The notes: generated by a model not told the origin, from the letters alone. A DNA stretch of 16,893 bases from an uncultured Oscillospiraceae bacterium (GCA_900555435.1 USLH01000038.1:1-16893), one strand, 5' to 3'; shown: positions 7,897 to 14,306, counted from the stretch's first letter. A program made the numbers and translations.

Positions 7897-9039
7897 TTAA
7901 CCTAAGATGGAGATCAGGACGCCTGCCGCAACAGCAGAGCCGATAACTCCGGCCACGTTGGGCCCCATGGCGTGCATCAGCAGGAAGTTGGTCGGATCCG
8001 TTTCAGCGCCCACCTTCTGGGAAACACGAGCGGCCATAGGAACCGCAGATACACCGGCCGAGCCGATCAGAGGGTTCACCTTTCCGCCGGTAGCCAGATA
8101 CATGAGTTTGCCGAACAGGACGCCGCAGGCGGTGCCCAGGCAGAAGGCCACCAGGCCCAGTACAACGATCTTGATGGTGGCCCAGGTCAGGAACACGTCG
8201 TAGGTGGTGGTAGCGCCAACGGTGACACCCAGGAAGATGGTGATGATGTTCATCAGCTCGTTCTGAGCGGTCTTGACCAGACGGTCGACCACGCCGGATT
8301 CCCGCATCAGGTTGCCCAGCATCAGCATGCCGACCAGAGGAGCTGCATCCGGGACGAGGAAGGAGACCAGCAGGGTGACAATGATCGGGAAGATGATCTT
8401 TTCGGTCTTGGAAACGGGACGGAGCTGGCCCATGACAACAGCGCGCTCCTTCTTAGTGGTCAGAGCCTTCATGATCGGAGGCTGGATCAGCGGAACCAGA
8501 GCCATGTAGGAGTAAGCAGCCACGGCGATGGAGCCGATCATCTGCTCGTTGCCGCCGGCCAGCAGGGTCTTTGCCGTATAGATAGCGGTGGGACCGTCAG
8601 CGCCGCCGATAATGGCGATGGAACCTGCCTCCTGAGGAGTGAAGCCCAGAACCATAGCGCCGATGAAGGTAAAGAAGATGCCGCCCTGAGCCGCAGCGCC
8701 CAGCAGGAAGCTCTTCGGGTTTGCAATCAACGGGCCGAAGTCGGTCATGGTGCCTATGCCAAGGAAGATCAGAGGCGGATAAATGCCCAGCTTTACGCCG
8801 CGGTAAAGCCAGTAAAGAAGCCCGTTCTCGCTATAGGAGCTGAGCCCGGCCAGAGGAATGTTCGCCAGCAGCATACCGAATGCGATAGGCAGCAGCAGCA
8901 GCGGCTCAAACTGTTTTACGATTGCAAGATAGATGAGCAGGCAGGAAACGCCGATCATGACCAGCTGTCTCCAGTCCAGATTCATAAATCCGGAACCCAT
9001 CCAGAGGTCTTTAATGCTCGTTACAAAAGTGTCGATCAT
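7897..9039 (-). CDS. Na+-translocating decarboxylase beta subunit
   Basis: A 380-residue multi-spanning membrane protein of the OadB/GcdB/MmdB family. In these biotin-dependent complexes the beta subunit decarboxylates carboxybiotin and couples this to Na+ export. Family signatures are PLLLLPIAFGMLLANIPL near residues 46-63, GIYPPLIFLGIGTMTDFGPLI (about 85-105) and the strongly conserved GGADGPT at 145-151. D148 corresponds to the Asp essential in characterised OadB. Near the C-terminus MGPNVAGVIGSAVAAGV carries the Asn and Ser expected of the second ion-binding region. It starts at ATG 9039, with a purine-rich site (AAAGGA) upstream, 32 bases after the small gamma-like gene. The substrate (oxaloacetate, methylmalonyl-CoA or glutaconyl-CoA) cannot be read from this subunit. 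Confidence 0.95.
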   Translation of the reverse strand: MIDTFVTSIKDLWMGSGFMNLDWRQLVMIGVSCLLIYLAIVKQFEPLLLLPIAFGMLLANIPLAGLSSYSENGLLYWLYRGVKLGIYPPLIFLGIGTMTDFGPLIANPKSFLLGAAAQGGIFFTFIGAMVLGFTPQEAGSIAIIGGADGPTAIYTAKTLLAGGNEQMIGSIAVAAYSYMALVPLIQPPIMKALTTKKERAVVMGQLRPVSKTEKIIFPIIVTLLVSFLVPDAAPLVGMLMLGNLMRESGVVDRLVKTAQNELMNIITIFLGVTVGATTTYDVFLTWATIKIVVLGLVAFCLGTACGVLFGKLMYLATGGKVNPLIGSAGVSAVPMAARVSQKVGAETDPTNFLLMHAMGPNVAGVIGSAVAAGVLISILG

Positions 9040-9071
9040 CTTTCCAGATCCTTTCTGTCCGTATTTTCAAG

Positions 9072-9449
9072 TTAGAAGGGGCGGGTATTTTCCACAGCGG
9101 CGGCCTTACCCCAGGCAAACCGGTTCTTGCGGACCCGCTTGATGCTCTTTACCACATAGGATTTCCCGTCGCCCTCTTCAGCAAGGATGGCGGAAACCGC
9201 AGCGGTAATGGCAGCGACTACGTCATCGGTCAACCCATCGGAAGCGATCTCTACGACCGGAACCTCAGGCTTCCCTTCCTTTTTTTTTTCAGTCTTGGGC
9301 GCAGACGACGCTCTTCCTACGGAAGTCATGATCTTTCCAAAAAGCCAGATGATGAAAACCAGCAAGATCAGCGCAGCAAAAACGACTACGATGCCGGTGA
9401 GGACGACTGCCATGGTGAATCCCCAATCGACGTTCAGCAAAACGTTCAT
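9072..9449 (-). CDS. Na+-decarboxylase gamma/delta-like small subunit (OadG/MmdD family)
   Basis: A 125-residue single-pass membrane protein. Residues about 11-38 form one long membrane helix (FTMAVVLTGIVVVFAALILL onward), followed by a charged linker rich in Lys, Glu and Pro (about 45-70). A soluble C-terminal segment follows: DDVVAAITAAVSAIL, then VVKSIKRVRKNRFAWGKAA. That tail is typical of the MmdD-like version of this family, which stabilises the complex and links the membrane pump to the carboxyltransferase. I use the ATG at 9449 because AAGGAG lies upstream and the helix follows directly. A start 43 codons earlier (9578) has no ribosome binding site. It is the first gene of a two-gene operon with the beta subunit. 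Confidence 0.85.
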   Translation of the reverse strand: MNVLLNVDWGFTMAVVLTGIVVVFAALILLVFIIWLFGKIMTSVGRASSAPKTEKKKEGKPEVPVVEIASDGLTDDVVAAITAAVSAILAEEGDGKSYVVKSIKRVRKNRFAWGKAAAVENTRPF

Positions 9450-9595
9450 ATCTCCTATCTCCTTTTTCAATAATAACCTTTGTATGTCGACTCCGCCGCA
9501 TCTGCGGCAGAAGAAAAGAAAGAGAACATCAGACGGAAGAAGCATTCCTTTTAAAAAAGAAACACCAAACTCCCCCATCTTAATATATTGTTCTT

Positions 9596-9624
9596 ATTAT
9601 AGCGCAGTTTTCTCCTTTTGTCTA
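9596..9624 (-). promoter_or_regulatory. Sigma-A-type promoter of the Na+-decarboxylase operon
   Basis: Minus strand: TAGACA (9624-9619), 17-base spacer, TATAAT (9601-9596). It implies a leader of about 140 bases before the ATG at 9449. The leader holds a small GC hairpin (CCGC/GCGG around the stretch near 9500-9515) but no recognisable riboswitch. Confidence 0.75.
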
Positions 9625-9644
9625 CCTTTTTTTAAAAAACGGCA

Positions 9645-9696
9645 ACAAAAAATCCCGCCGGACACTTATGCAAAATGTCTGCGGCGGGATTTTTTT
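9645..9696. terminator. Bidirectional-looking intrinsic terminator after the slipin gene
   Basis: A 10-bp stem AATCCCGCCG/CGGCGGGATT (9651-9660 with 9682-9691) is flanked by A-runs on the left and T-runs on the right, so it could work on either strand. On the minus strand it starts just after the slipin stop codon, whose last bases fall in the T-run. It insulates the decarboxylase promoter. Confidence 0.88.
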
Positions 9697-10807
9697 ATTC
9701 TTCCGAAACCCCTCTTCCCCGAAGCAGCTCCGAAAGCTGCGCCAGAATGTCGCCGGATCCGTTTAAGCTGATGTTCCCCACGTTGCTGCAGATCCGCTCA
9801 ATGGATTCCAGCTCCTTCAGTTGATACAACGTGCGGTTTTCCTCCATGAGCCGGGCGGTGTTCAGAAGCGACCGAGTGGAGGCGACCTCTTCCCGGCGGG
9901 TGATGATGCTGGCCTGCGCCCGTTTTTCCGCCGCCAGCACCGTGTTCATGATCTCCCGGATCTCCCCGGGAAGGATCACGTCCTTGATGCCTCCGTCTTC
10001 CACTTCCGTAAAGAACGTTTCCGCCTTTTCCCGCAGCTTTTTAAGAACCTCCTCCGAGACGCCTTCCTTCCGCTCCAGCAGCTCATCCAGCGTGAGCCGC
10101 CCTACGGATTCCCGCAAAGCCAGCTGCGCCGCCACATGGAGCTGTTCCGGAAGGTCGTCGATCTCCGTCAGCGCCCGGACCGGATCCGTGATCCGGTAGC
10201 TGCAGACAAAATTGAGCCGCAGGCTCACCTTATCCCTCGTCAGGATCTCCTGTCCGGAAACCGTAAGCTGCGTCAGCCGGGTATCGAAAAATTCCGTCGT
10301 GACCTGAACCGCCCCGTTCCAGAACCGATAGATTCCCGGTTCCAAAACCCGCACCGGCTTCCCGTCGAACAAAAGTCGTGCCTTCTGATAGGGCGCTACC
10401 TCCACCGTATCATATAATTCCCCGGGGATCTCCCGGAAAAGATAAGCCGGCACGCTCTCCCCCATCTCCGGGTGAGAAGCATCCTCCAACTGGAACCGAT
10501 GCTCCCCTGCCGCTTTCCAGAAAGCGTGCTTCCCGGAAGTCAAAACGTCTGTAAATGTTCCGTCAACAAAGTGAAGCCCCAGCTCCTGATCCTTTACCTC
10601 TGCTGTGACCAGCTCTCCTGCCGTTTCCGGATCCGCAAGCAGCACGGAAAGCGGACACATCTCCGACTGCACCTCATTGGCAAGCTCCAGGACCTCAATA
10701 CTCCGGTCGCCGAACGTCCGGTATTTTCCCGGATTCAAAAGCCGTTCATACCGCCCATTTTTAAAAAGAAGCCCCCGTTGATTGTCCTGCACAATGACCT
10801 TTTTCAT
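9695..10807 (-). CDS. SPFH-domain (slipin/stomatin-like) protein with triple N-terminal repeat
   Basis: A 370-residue slipin-family protein. The SPFH core runs from about residue 130 to 300: VEVAPYQKARLLFDGK, EPGIYRFW, DTRLTQLTVSGQEILTRDKVSLRLNF, then YRITDPV and the helical LRESVGRLTLDELL. Residues about 295-340 form a charged helix with coiled-coil character. The N-terminus carries two further copies of the SPFH entry motif, so the pattern LLF-DG-VL-PG-Y-FW appears at 11-32, 75-97 and 143-163. No membrane segment is visible, so membrane association, usual in stomatins, would need lipidation or a partner. The ATG at 10807 has AGGAGG seven bases upstream. It is a single-gene unit ending in a strong terminator. 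Slipins scaffold membrane microdomains; a specific role here is unknown. Confidence 0.85.
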   Translation of the reverse strand: MKKVIVQDNQRGLLFKNGRYERLLNPGKYRTFGDRSIEVLELANEVQSEMCPLSVLLADPETAGELVTAEVKDQELGLHFVDGTFTDVLTSGKHAFWKAAGEHRFQLEDASHPEMGESVPAYLFREIPGELYDTVEVAPYQKARLLFDGKPVRVLEPGIYRFWNGAVQVTTEFFDTRLTQLTVSGQEILTRDKVSLRLNFVCSYRITDPVRALTEIDDLPEQLHVAAQLALRESVGRLTLDELLERKEGVSEEVLKKLREKAETFFTEVEDGGIKDVILPGEIREIMNTVLAAEKRAQASIITRREEVASTRSLLNTARLMEENRTLYQLKELESIERICSNVGNISLNGSGDILAQLSELLRGRGVSEE

Positions 10808-11044
10808 ATCAAAACCTCCTGAAAGGATTTGCTTGCATCGCTTTCCCTGACAGCCTGCCCGGCGGCAGAGAGCTTAAAGCCGGAGCGCCTGCCGGCGGAA
10901 GCGCAAGGCTCTGGCCGTACATTTGCTCCGGCGGGATCCGCTTTCCGGCAAGGCCGGACCGCTGCGGGAAAAGGAAGCCCTCGGCCTCCCTTCCACCGGG
11001 AAAGCGCTTGTTTTGTGCTGTTCCGAAGAACTCATAAAAAGAAT

Positions 11045-11094
11045 ACCAAAACCGCTTGGCCGCACCCGAGGGCACGGGCAGGATTCGAACCTGC
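11045..11094 (-). other. tRNA-like fragments: orphan T-arm followed by D-arm-like segment
   Basis: The minus strand contains a canonical T-stem and loop, GCAGG-TTCGAAT-CCTGC (11094-11078), then CCGTGCCC (11077-11070) as a 3' acceptor strand would be. Two bases later GGGTGCGG (11067-11060) can pair with it over eight positions, two of them G:U. It runs into GCCAAGCGGTTTTGGT (11060-11045), which resembles a D-arm. No matching 5' half or foldable anticodon arm is visible upstream and no T-arm downstream, so this is not a complete tRNA gene in normal order. It may be a tRNA remnant, an attachment-site scar or a chance hairpin. Confidence 0.35.
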
Positions 11095-11204
11095 GATTGG
11101 TAAAACCGTCGGCATACACTTCGGAAATTCCTCATGCACCGCCGCGGGATAGTCCATCCGCCAGCAAAGACGGTCTTACTGCCTTTATCTTATCAGATTC
11201 TTCC

Positions 11205-11252
11205 TTAAAAAGCAAGAAAAAGCTGCGGAACTCCCAAAAGGATCCCGCAGCT
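11205..11252 (-). terminator. Intrinsic terminator of the GH27/zinc-ribbon operon
   Basis: On the minus strand AGCTGCGG (11252-11245) pairs with CCGCAGCT (11228-11221) across a loop that can itself pair partly (GGATCC against GGAACTCC). TTTTTCTTGCTTTTT follows. It starts 12 bases after the zinc-ribbon stop codon. Confidence 0.85.
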
Positions 11253-11264
11253 TCCGGGCCCGCC

Positions 11265-11456
11265 TTAAAAAAGCGTACAGCCCATCTTCTTAAAATGCTC
11301 GATCTTTTCCCGGATCAGCTCCTCGCTGACCTTGAATTTTTTCGCAAAACAAGTGATGCAAAGGTACTCCTTCGCCCCCCGGTTCACCATACGTTTGTAA
11401 ATGGCGATCTCGTCGTGTGTCAGTTCTCTGCCGCACTGCATACAGTGCTCGCTCAT
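11265..11456 (-). CDS. Small zinc-ribbon-like protein of unknown function
   Basis: A 63-residue protein with two Cys pairs, CMQC at residues 5-8 and CITC near 33-36, the usual layout for binding one zinc ion. A basic helical tail follows (FKVSEELIREKIEHFKKMGC) and may bind nucleic acid or a partner. Its ATG (11456-11454) overlaps the GH27 stop codon as ATGA, so translation is probably coupled. No separate ribosome binding site stands out beyond the end of the GH27 gene. It shares the GH27 promoter and has its own terminator. I do not recognise a named family; the sequence alone does not connect it to galactoside metabolism. Confidence 0.8.
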   Translation of the reverse strand: MSEHCMQCGRELTHDEIAIYKRMVNRGAKEYLCITCFAKKFKVSEELIREKIEHFKKMGCTLF

Positions 11457-12586
11457 TCCACCCGCACCAGCTTTGCCTTATACATCCGGCAGCCGTGAGG
11501 CTCTACGGCAGGCAGGAAGTAATCCCGCTTAACGCCCAGATTCTCTCCGGTGAACACATCGGTCAGCTCCAAGCCGTAGCCGCTCTCATAAGGGATCCCG
11601 AGATCCGCAAAAGAAGCGCTGTAACGGTACACGTGACCGGCTTCGCTCAAATTGAAGTAAGCCAATACAAATTCATTGTTGGACAGATGCCGGATGAAGA
11701 AATACGGATCCTCACCGGATTTTCCGGCCAGATAAGGCGGACGGCACTCCTCGTCCTGATCGATGGCGATCAGCTCTTTGTTGAGCATCAGCGCTTTGCT
11801 GGTCTCGTTGACCGTGCGAAGGTCGCAGCCCATCATCAGCGGCACGCCGAAGAGGCACCACAAAGCAAAGTGCGTCCGGTATTCCACGTCGGAGCAGCCG
11901 CCGAAGCCAACGTTGCCCTTGCCGTACATTCCCACCACCAGCATATCCGGATCGTTGAAGCTGCCGGAAGAAGACATACACAACTTGTCAATCTGGCTGA
12001 CGGCAATGTCCTTGAAGGACTGGTAATTATCTTGGATATCGCCGGTGGAGCGGTACATATGGACGCCGATGGACTTCATCCACTTCCATGGTTCCTGCAT
12101 GCCCCAGTTGCAGGCGGAGAAGAGAATCTCCCTGCCGGAGGCTTTCAGAGCCATGCTCATGGTGTGGTAACGGTTTATGCAGTTTCCGCTTTCCGGGAAG
12201 TTGCAGAAATCGTATTTCAAGAAGTCAACGCCCCATTCGGCAAAGGTTTTGGCGTCGATGAACTCGTGATCGTAACTGGAGGGGTATCCGGCACAGGTAC
12301 GCACGCCGGCGCAGGAATACATACCGAATTTTAAGCCCTTGCTGTGGACGTAGTCGGCCACGGCTTTCATGCCATTGGGGAATTTCACATGATCGGGGAC
12401 CAGTCGGCCGTTTTCGTCCCGTTCCATCTCCGCCCAGCAGTCATCGATGACCAGATACTCATAACCTGCGGCCAGGTACCCCTGATCTACCATAACGTCT
12501 GCCATTTCTTTAATAAGGCTCTCGTTGATATTTTCTCCGAAGGTGTTCCAGGAATTCCAACCCATAGGGGGACGTTTTGCCAGCAT
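11453..12586 (-). CDS. Alpha-galactosidase, glycoside hydrolase family 27
   Basis: A 377-residue GH27 enzyme that should release terminal alpha-galactose from galacto-oligosaccharides with retention of configuration. The family opening PPMGWNSWN is at residues 6-14. YLVIDDCW (45-51) lines the active site. The nucleophile is D126 in FLKYDFCN, and the acid/base is D183 in RSTGDI, by alignment with characterised GH27 enzymes. FNDPDMLVVG (210-219) and GVPLMMGCDLR follow; the last 90 residues form the beta C-terminal domain. No signal peptide is present, so the enzyme is intracellular and would act on imported sugars such as melibiose or raffinose-type compounds. Family 27 also includes other activities, such as beta-L-arabinopyranosidase. 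The ATG at 12586 has AAGGAG upstream. It overlaps the small zinc-ribbon gene by four bases. Confidence 0.93.
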   Translation of the reverse strand: MLAKRPPMGWNSWNTFGENINESLIKEMADVMVDQGYLAAGYEYLVIDDCWAEMERDENGRLVPDHVKFPNGMKAVADYVHSKGLKFGMYSCAGVRTCAGYPSSYDHEFIDAKTFAEWGVDFLKYDFCNFPESGNCINRYHTMSMALKASGREILFSACNWGMQEPWKWMKSIGVHMYRSTGDIQDNYQSFKDIAVSQIDKLCMSSSGSFNDPDMLVVGMYGKGNVGFGGCSDVEYRTHFALWCLFGVPLMMGCDLRTVNETSKALMLNKELIAIDQDEECRPPYLAGKSGEDPYFFIRHLSNNEFVLAYFNLSEAGHVYRYSASFADLGIPYESGYGLELTDVFTGENLGVKRDYFLPAVEPHGCRMYKAKLVRVE

Positions 12587-12622
12587 ATGCGACGCTCCTT
12601 TTTATCGTTTCTAATAATTTTT

Positions 12623-12641
12623 TTGACACGATCTCGGTCAA
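12623..12641. promoter_or_regulatory. Operator-like inverted repeat at the GH27 transcription start
   Basis: TTGAC (12623-12627) and GTCAA (12637-12641) form a 5-bp inverted repeat with a nine-base spacer. It lies immediately downstream of the -10 box, where a repressor would block initiation. The arms are short, so this is only a candidate. No regulator gene is adjacent. Confidence 0.35.
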
Positions 12642-12645
12642 CCTC

Positions 12646-12674
12646 ATTATAACGGCCTAAAATCTGCTTGTCAA
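12646..12674 (-). promoter_or_regulatory. Fully consensus sigma-A promoter of the GH27 operon
   Basis: Minus strand: TTGACA (12674-12669), exactly 17 bases, TATAAT (12651-12646). All twelve consensus bases match, about 60 bases upstream of the GH27 start. Such a strong promoter on a catabolic gene suggests control by repression. Confidence 0.92.
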
Positions 12675-12736
12675 CCACTTTTTTTCAATTTTTTCCCTGC
12701 GTTTTTTTGCAGAAGGGTCATCTCTGTTTTTCACTT

Positions 12737-12779
12737 GGCTTTATGTTGCATTTAAAAAAGAGAAATCCCCCATAAAGCC
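12737..12779. repeat. Perfect 9-bp inverted repeat
   Basis: GGCTTTATG (12737-12745) and CATAAAGCC (12771-12779) are exact inverted copies with 25 bases between them. On the plus strand a pyrimidine-rich tract with T-triplets follows, giving a weak terminator-like look, but no plus-strand gene ends here. It could be the stem of a small RNA or a binding site. Confidence 0.5.
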
Positions 12780-12780
12780 G

Positions 12781-12810
12781 GTCTTTCCCTTTCTTTCCCT
12801 TTCTTTCCCA
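12781..12810. repeat. Three tandem 10-bp pyrimidine repeats
   Basis: The unit TTCTTTCCCT occurs as three consecutive near-identical copies (the first begins GT, the last ends in A). The plus strand is almost all pyrimidine. Low-complexity tract; function unknown. Confidence 0.75.
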
Positions 12811-12897
12811 TCTTTTTCTCCGCAACATTTTGAAAAGCAAAGATTCCCGAAAAAATTTTGCCCTTCCCTCGTTTTCTTTATAGAAAAGGAAATTCCG

Positions 12898-12926
12898 TTG
12901 CATCCGTGAAAAAAATGTGCTATACT
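12898..12926 (+). promoter_or_regulatory. Sigma-A-type promoter of the HD/CmpB operon
   Basis: Plus strand: TTGCAT (12898-12903), 17-base spacer, TATACT (12921-12926). Predicted transcription start is near 12933, giving a leader of about 55 bases. Confidence 0.75.
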
Positions 12927-12943
12927 GAAATTATCCTTTTTCC

Positions 12944-12960
12944 TCCGGAATCATTCCGGA
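12944..12960 (+). promoter_or_regulatory. 17-bp palindrome in the leader of the HD operon
   Basis: TCCGGAAT-C-ATTCCGGA is a perfect palindrome around one central base, about 12-28 bases after the predicted transcription start. The position and symmetry fit a dimeric repressor site, or a small leader hairpin. No known consensus recognised. Confidence 0.5.
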
Positions 12961-12986
12961 AAACTCCCGAAAGCCCGGTGATTTTC

Positions 12987-13502
12987 ATGCAGCTCACGAC
13001 CGAAGAGCAGATCTTCTTCCACCGTCTTTTAAAAGATGTGGCGGAACACACCGACCTGCTTCAAATGGATTCCTTTCTCCAGCACGGCGACACCTCCACT
13101 CTCTGGCACAGCATCGCCGTCGCTTATTACAGTTTTCTCATCGCCCGCAGGCTCAAACTCTCCTGCCGCTGGAAAAGTCTGGTAGCAGGCGCCCTGCTCC
13201 ACGATTATTACCTTTACGATTGGCACATCCCCGCCCCGGATCACCGGCTCCACGGCTTCACCCATCCGAAAGCCGCTTTAAAAAATGCCTGCCGGGACTG
13301 GAAGGTGGACAAGATCCAGAAAAGCATCATCGCCCACCATATGTTCCCCCTGACTCCCGTTCCTCCCCACTGCCGGGAAGGAATCCTGGTCTGTCTGGTG
13401 GACAAGTGGTGTTCTCTTGCAGAAACCTTCCGCAGCCACAGCTACAAACGGCTCCACAAGCTCTACGGATCCCTGCTCCGGAAAGAAGGCGTTCCATGCT
13501 GA
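12987..13502 (+). CDS. HD-domain phosphohydrolase-like protein
   Basis: A 171-residue cytosolic protein with an HD metal-dependent phosphohydrolase fold. Metal-binding residues in order are H41 (TLWHSI), H72-D73 (LLHDYYLYDW), H117/H118 (IIAHHMFPL) and D139 (CLVDKW), with an extra HP pair at 93-94. This small HD type hydrolyses phosphate esters in characterised relatives, but substrates vary widely and none can be named here. The start is uncertain: ATG 12987 is preferred because the alignable helix MQLTTEEQIFF begins there, but no strong ribosome binding site precedes it. GTG 12978 is an in-frame alternative. The end overlaps the next gene by seven bases (ATG at 13496, stop ending 13502), indicating a coupled operon with a membrane protein. 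Confidence 0.85.
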   Translation: MQLTTEEQIFFHRLLKDVAEHTDLLQMDSFLQHGDTSTLWHSIAVAYYSFLIARRLKLSCRWKSLVAGALLHDYYLYDWHIPAPDHRLHGFTHPKAALKNACRDWKVDKIQKSIIAHHMFPLTPVPPHCREGILVCLVDKWCSLAETFRSHSYKRLHKLYGSLLRKEGVPC

Positions 13503-14305
13503 CGCTTTGCCGACTGTTCCTCTGGTTCCTTTTCTACAGCTTCGCCGGATGGGTCTATGAATCCATCCTCTGCTCCATCACCGAGCGGAAATGGGTGGAC
13601 CGGGGATTCCTCTACGGCCCCCTCTGCCCCATTTACGGATCCGGCGCTGTCCTGATCCTGCTGGCTTTAGGAAGGCTTACCAATCCGCTGGTCCTCTTTC
13701 TCTCTGGCATGACCCTCTGCAGTATTCTGGAATACGCCGTTTCCTGGCTGATGGAAAAGCTCTTCCACGCCCGCTGGTGGGATTACTCCCATATGCGCTT
13801 CCAATTAAACGGCCGCATCTGCCTGCTGGGCGCTGTGGTCTTCGGACTTTTTGCCATGGTGCTGGTTCTCTGGATCCATCCGGCCGTTTACCGGATGACC
13901 CTGCTGATCCCGGATCTTTGGATCTACCTCTCCTCCGGATTTCTTGCAGCCGCAGTCATTGCCGATACAGCCGTCACCACCGTCCGCACTCTGGAGATGA
14001 ACCACAAGCTTCAGGAGATCCAAAACGCCCTCAATGGCTTCCTTGAGGAATCCAGAGAAAAAGTAAAAGAGCTGAAAGGCGCCGCTTCTCTGGAGCGGAT
14101 CCGTGCCTTCCGTGCGAACCTCTTGGAGAGCTTTGAAAGCAGCCGCTTCTGCAGCGACCGGATCCGCACCCTTCTGCAAAAACGCAGCTCCCAGGAAAGC
14201 CGCTTCCTCCGCACCTTCCCCCGGATGCATTCGATCCGTTATGCCGAAGCGTTCCAGAAGCTGCGGGAAGCCGCCGCAAAGAAACTTCCCTCCCGCAAAG
14301 ACTGA
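13496..14305 (+). CDS. CmpB-type membrane protein (putative ABC-transporter type IV family)
   Basis: A 269-residue integral membrane protein. The signature of the Pfam family called ABC_trans_CmpB is clear in the first 60 residues: FYSFAGWVYESI, then VDRGFLYGPLCPIYGSGA. About four to five hydrophobic segments lie between residues 5 and 165. Residues about 170-269 are hydrophilic, highly charged and helical, probably a cytoplasmic coiled coil (MNHKLQEIQNALNGFLEESR onward). Despite the family name, no ATPase gene is nearby and transport activity is not established. The ATG at 13496 lies inside the end of the HD gene, with AGAAGG upstream. The gene ends at a strong terminator. Coupling with an HD hydrolase suggests the two proteins work together; this is an inference. 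Confidence 0.85.
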   Translation: MLTLCRLFLWFLFYSFAGWVYESILCSITERKWVDRGFLYGPLCPIYGSGAVLILLALGRLTNPLVLFLSGMTLCSILEYAVSWLMEKLFHARWWDYSHMRFQLNGRICLLGAVVFGLFAMVLVLWIHPAVYRMTLLIPDLWIYLSSGFLAAAVIADTAVTTVRTLEMNHKLQEIQNALNGFLEESREKVKELKGAASLERIRAFRANLLESFESSRFCSDRIRTLLQKRSSQESRFLRTFPRMHSIRYAEAFQKLREAAAKKLPSRKD

Positions 14306-14306
14306 G

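Larger units (their letters stand above)
10808..11264. other. 457-base gap without a supportable gene
   Basis: This stretch separates the slipin gene from the zinc-ribbon gene. It contains the latter's terminator (11205-11252), an orphan tRNA-like T-arm (11070-11094) with a D-arm-like stretch beside it (11045-11067), and a GC-rich segment (about 10860-11010) with imperfect inverted repeats built from CCGG/GGCC blocks. Several reading frames are open across it on both strands. None has a ribosome binding site or recognisable protein; one gives the QSQVRILPVP-type peptide that results from translating tRNA sequence. No clear promoter for the slipin gene was found. Confidence 0.6.
12675..12986. 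other. Divergent intergenic region between GH27 promoter and HD gene
   Basis: No gene is supportable in this roughly 310-base stretch. It contains a long inverted repeat (12737-12779), a 10-bp pyrimidine tandem repeat (12781-12810), a plus-strand promoter (12898-12926) and a palindromic leader (12944-12960). An open frame on the minus strand at 12718-12903 reads a very basic low-complexity peptide made by the purine-rich strand and has no ribosome binding site. Confidence 0.6.

Noticed and set aside
9450..9578. Extended N-terminus for the decarboxylase small subunit
   Set aside because: The upstream ATG has no ribosome binding site and the extra 43 residues are unlike the family; the ATG at 9449 has AAGGAG and leads straight into the membrane helix.
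11060..11200. tmRNA or selenocysteine tRNA
   Set aside because: The T-arm is compatible, but there is no tag-peptide frame, pseudoknot region, TCA anticodon or pairing 5' acceptor strand in the expected place.
10829..11498. Overlapping plus- and minus-strand frames giving peptides such as QDSNLRLVKPSAY or QSQVRILPVP
   Set aside because: These are the familiar false proteins made by translating tRNA sequence; they mark the tRNA-like stretch rather than a gene.
12718..12903. 61-codon minus-strand frame between the GH27 and HD genes
   Set aside because: It is a Lys/Arg/Gly-rich product of the purine tract, has no ribosome binding site and overlaps the plus-strand promoter.
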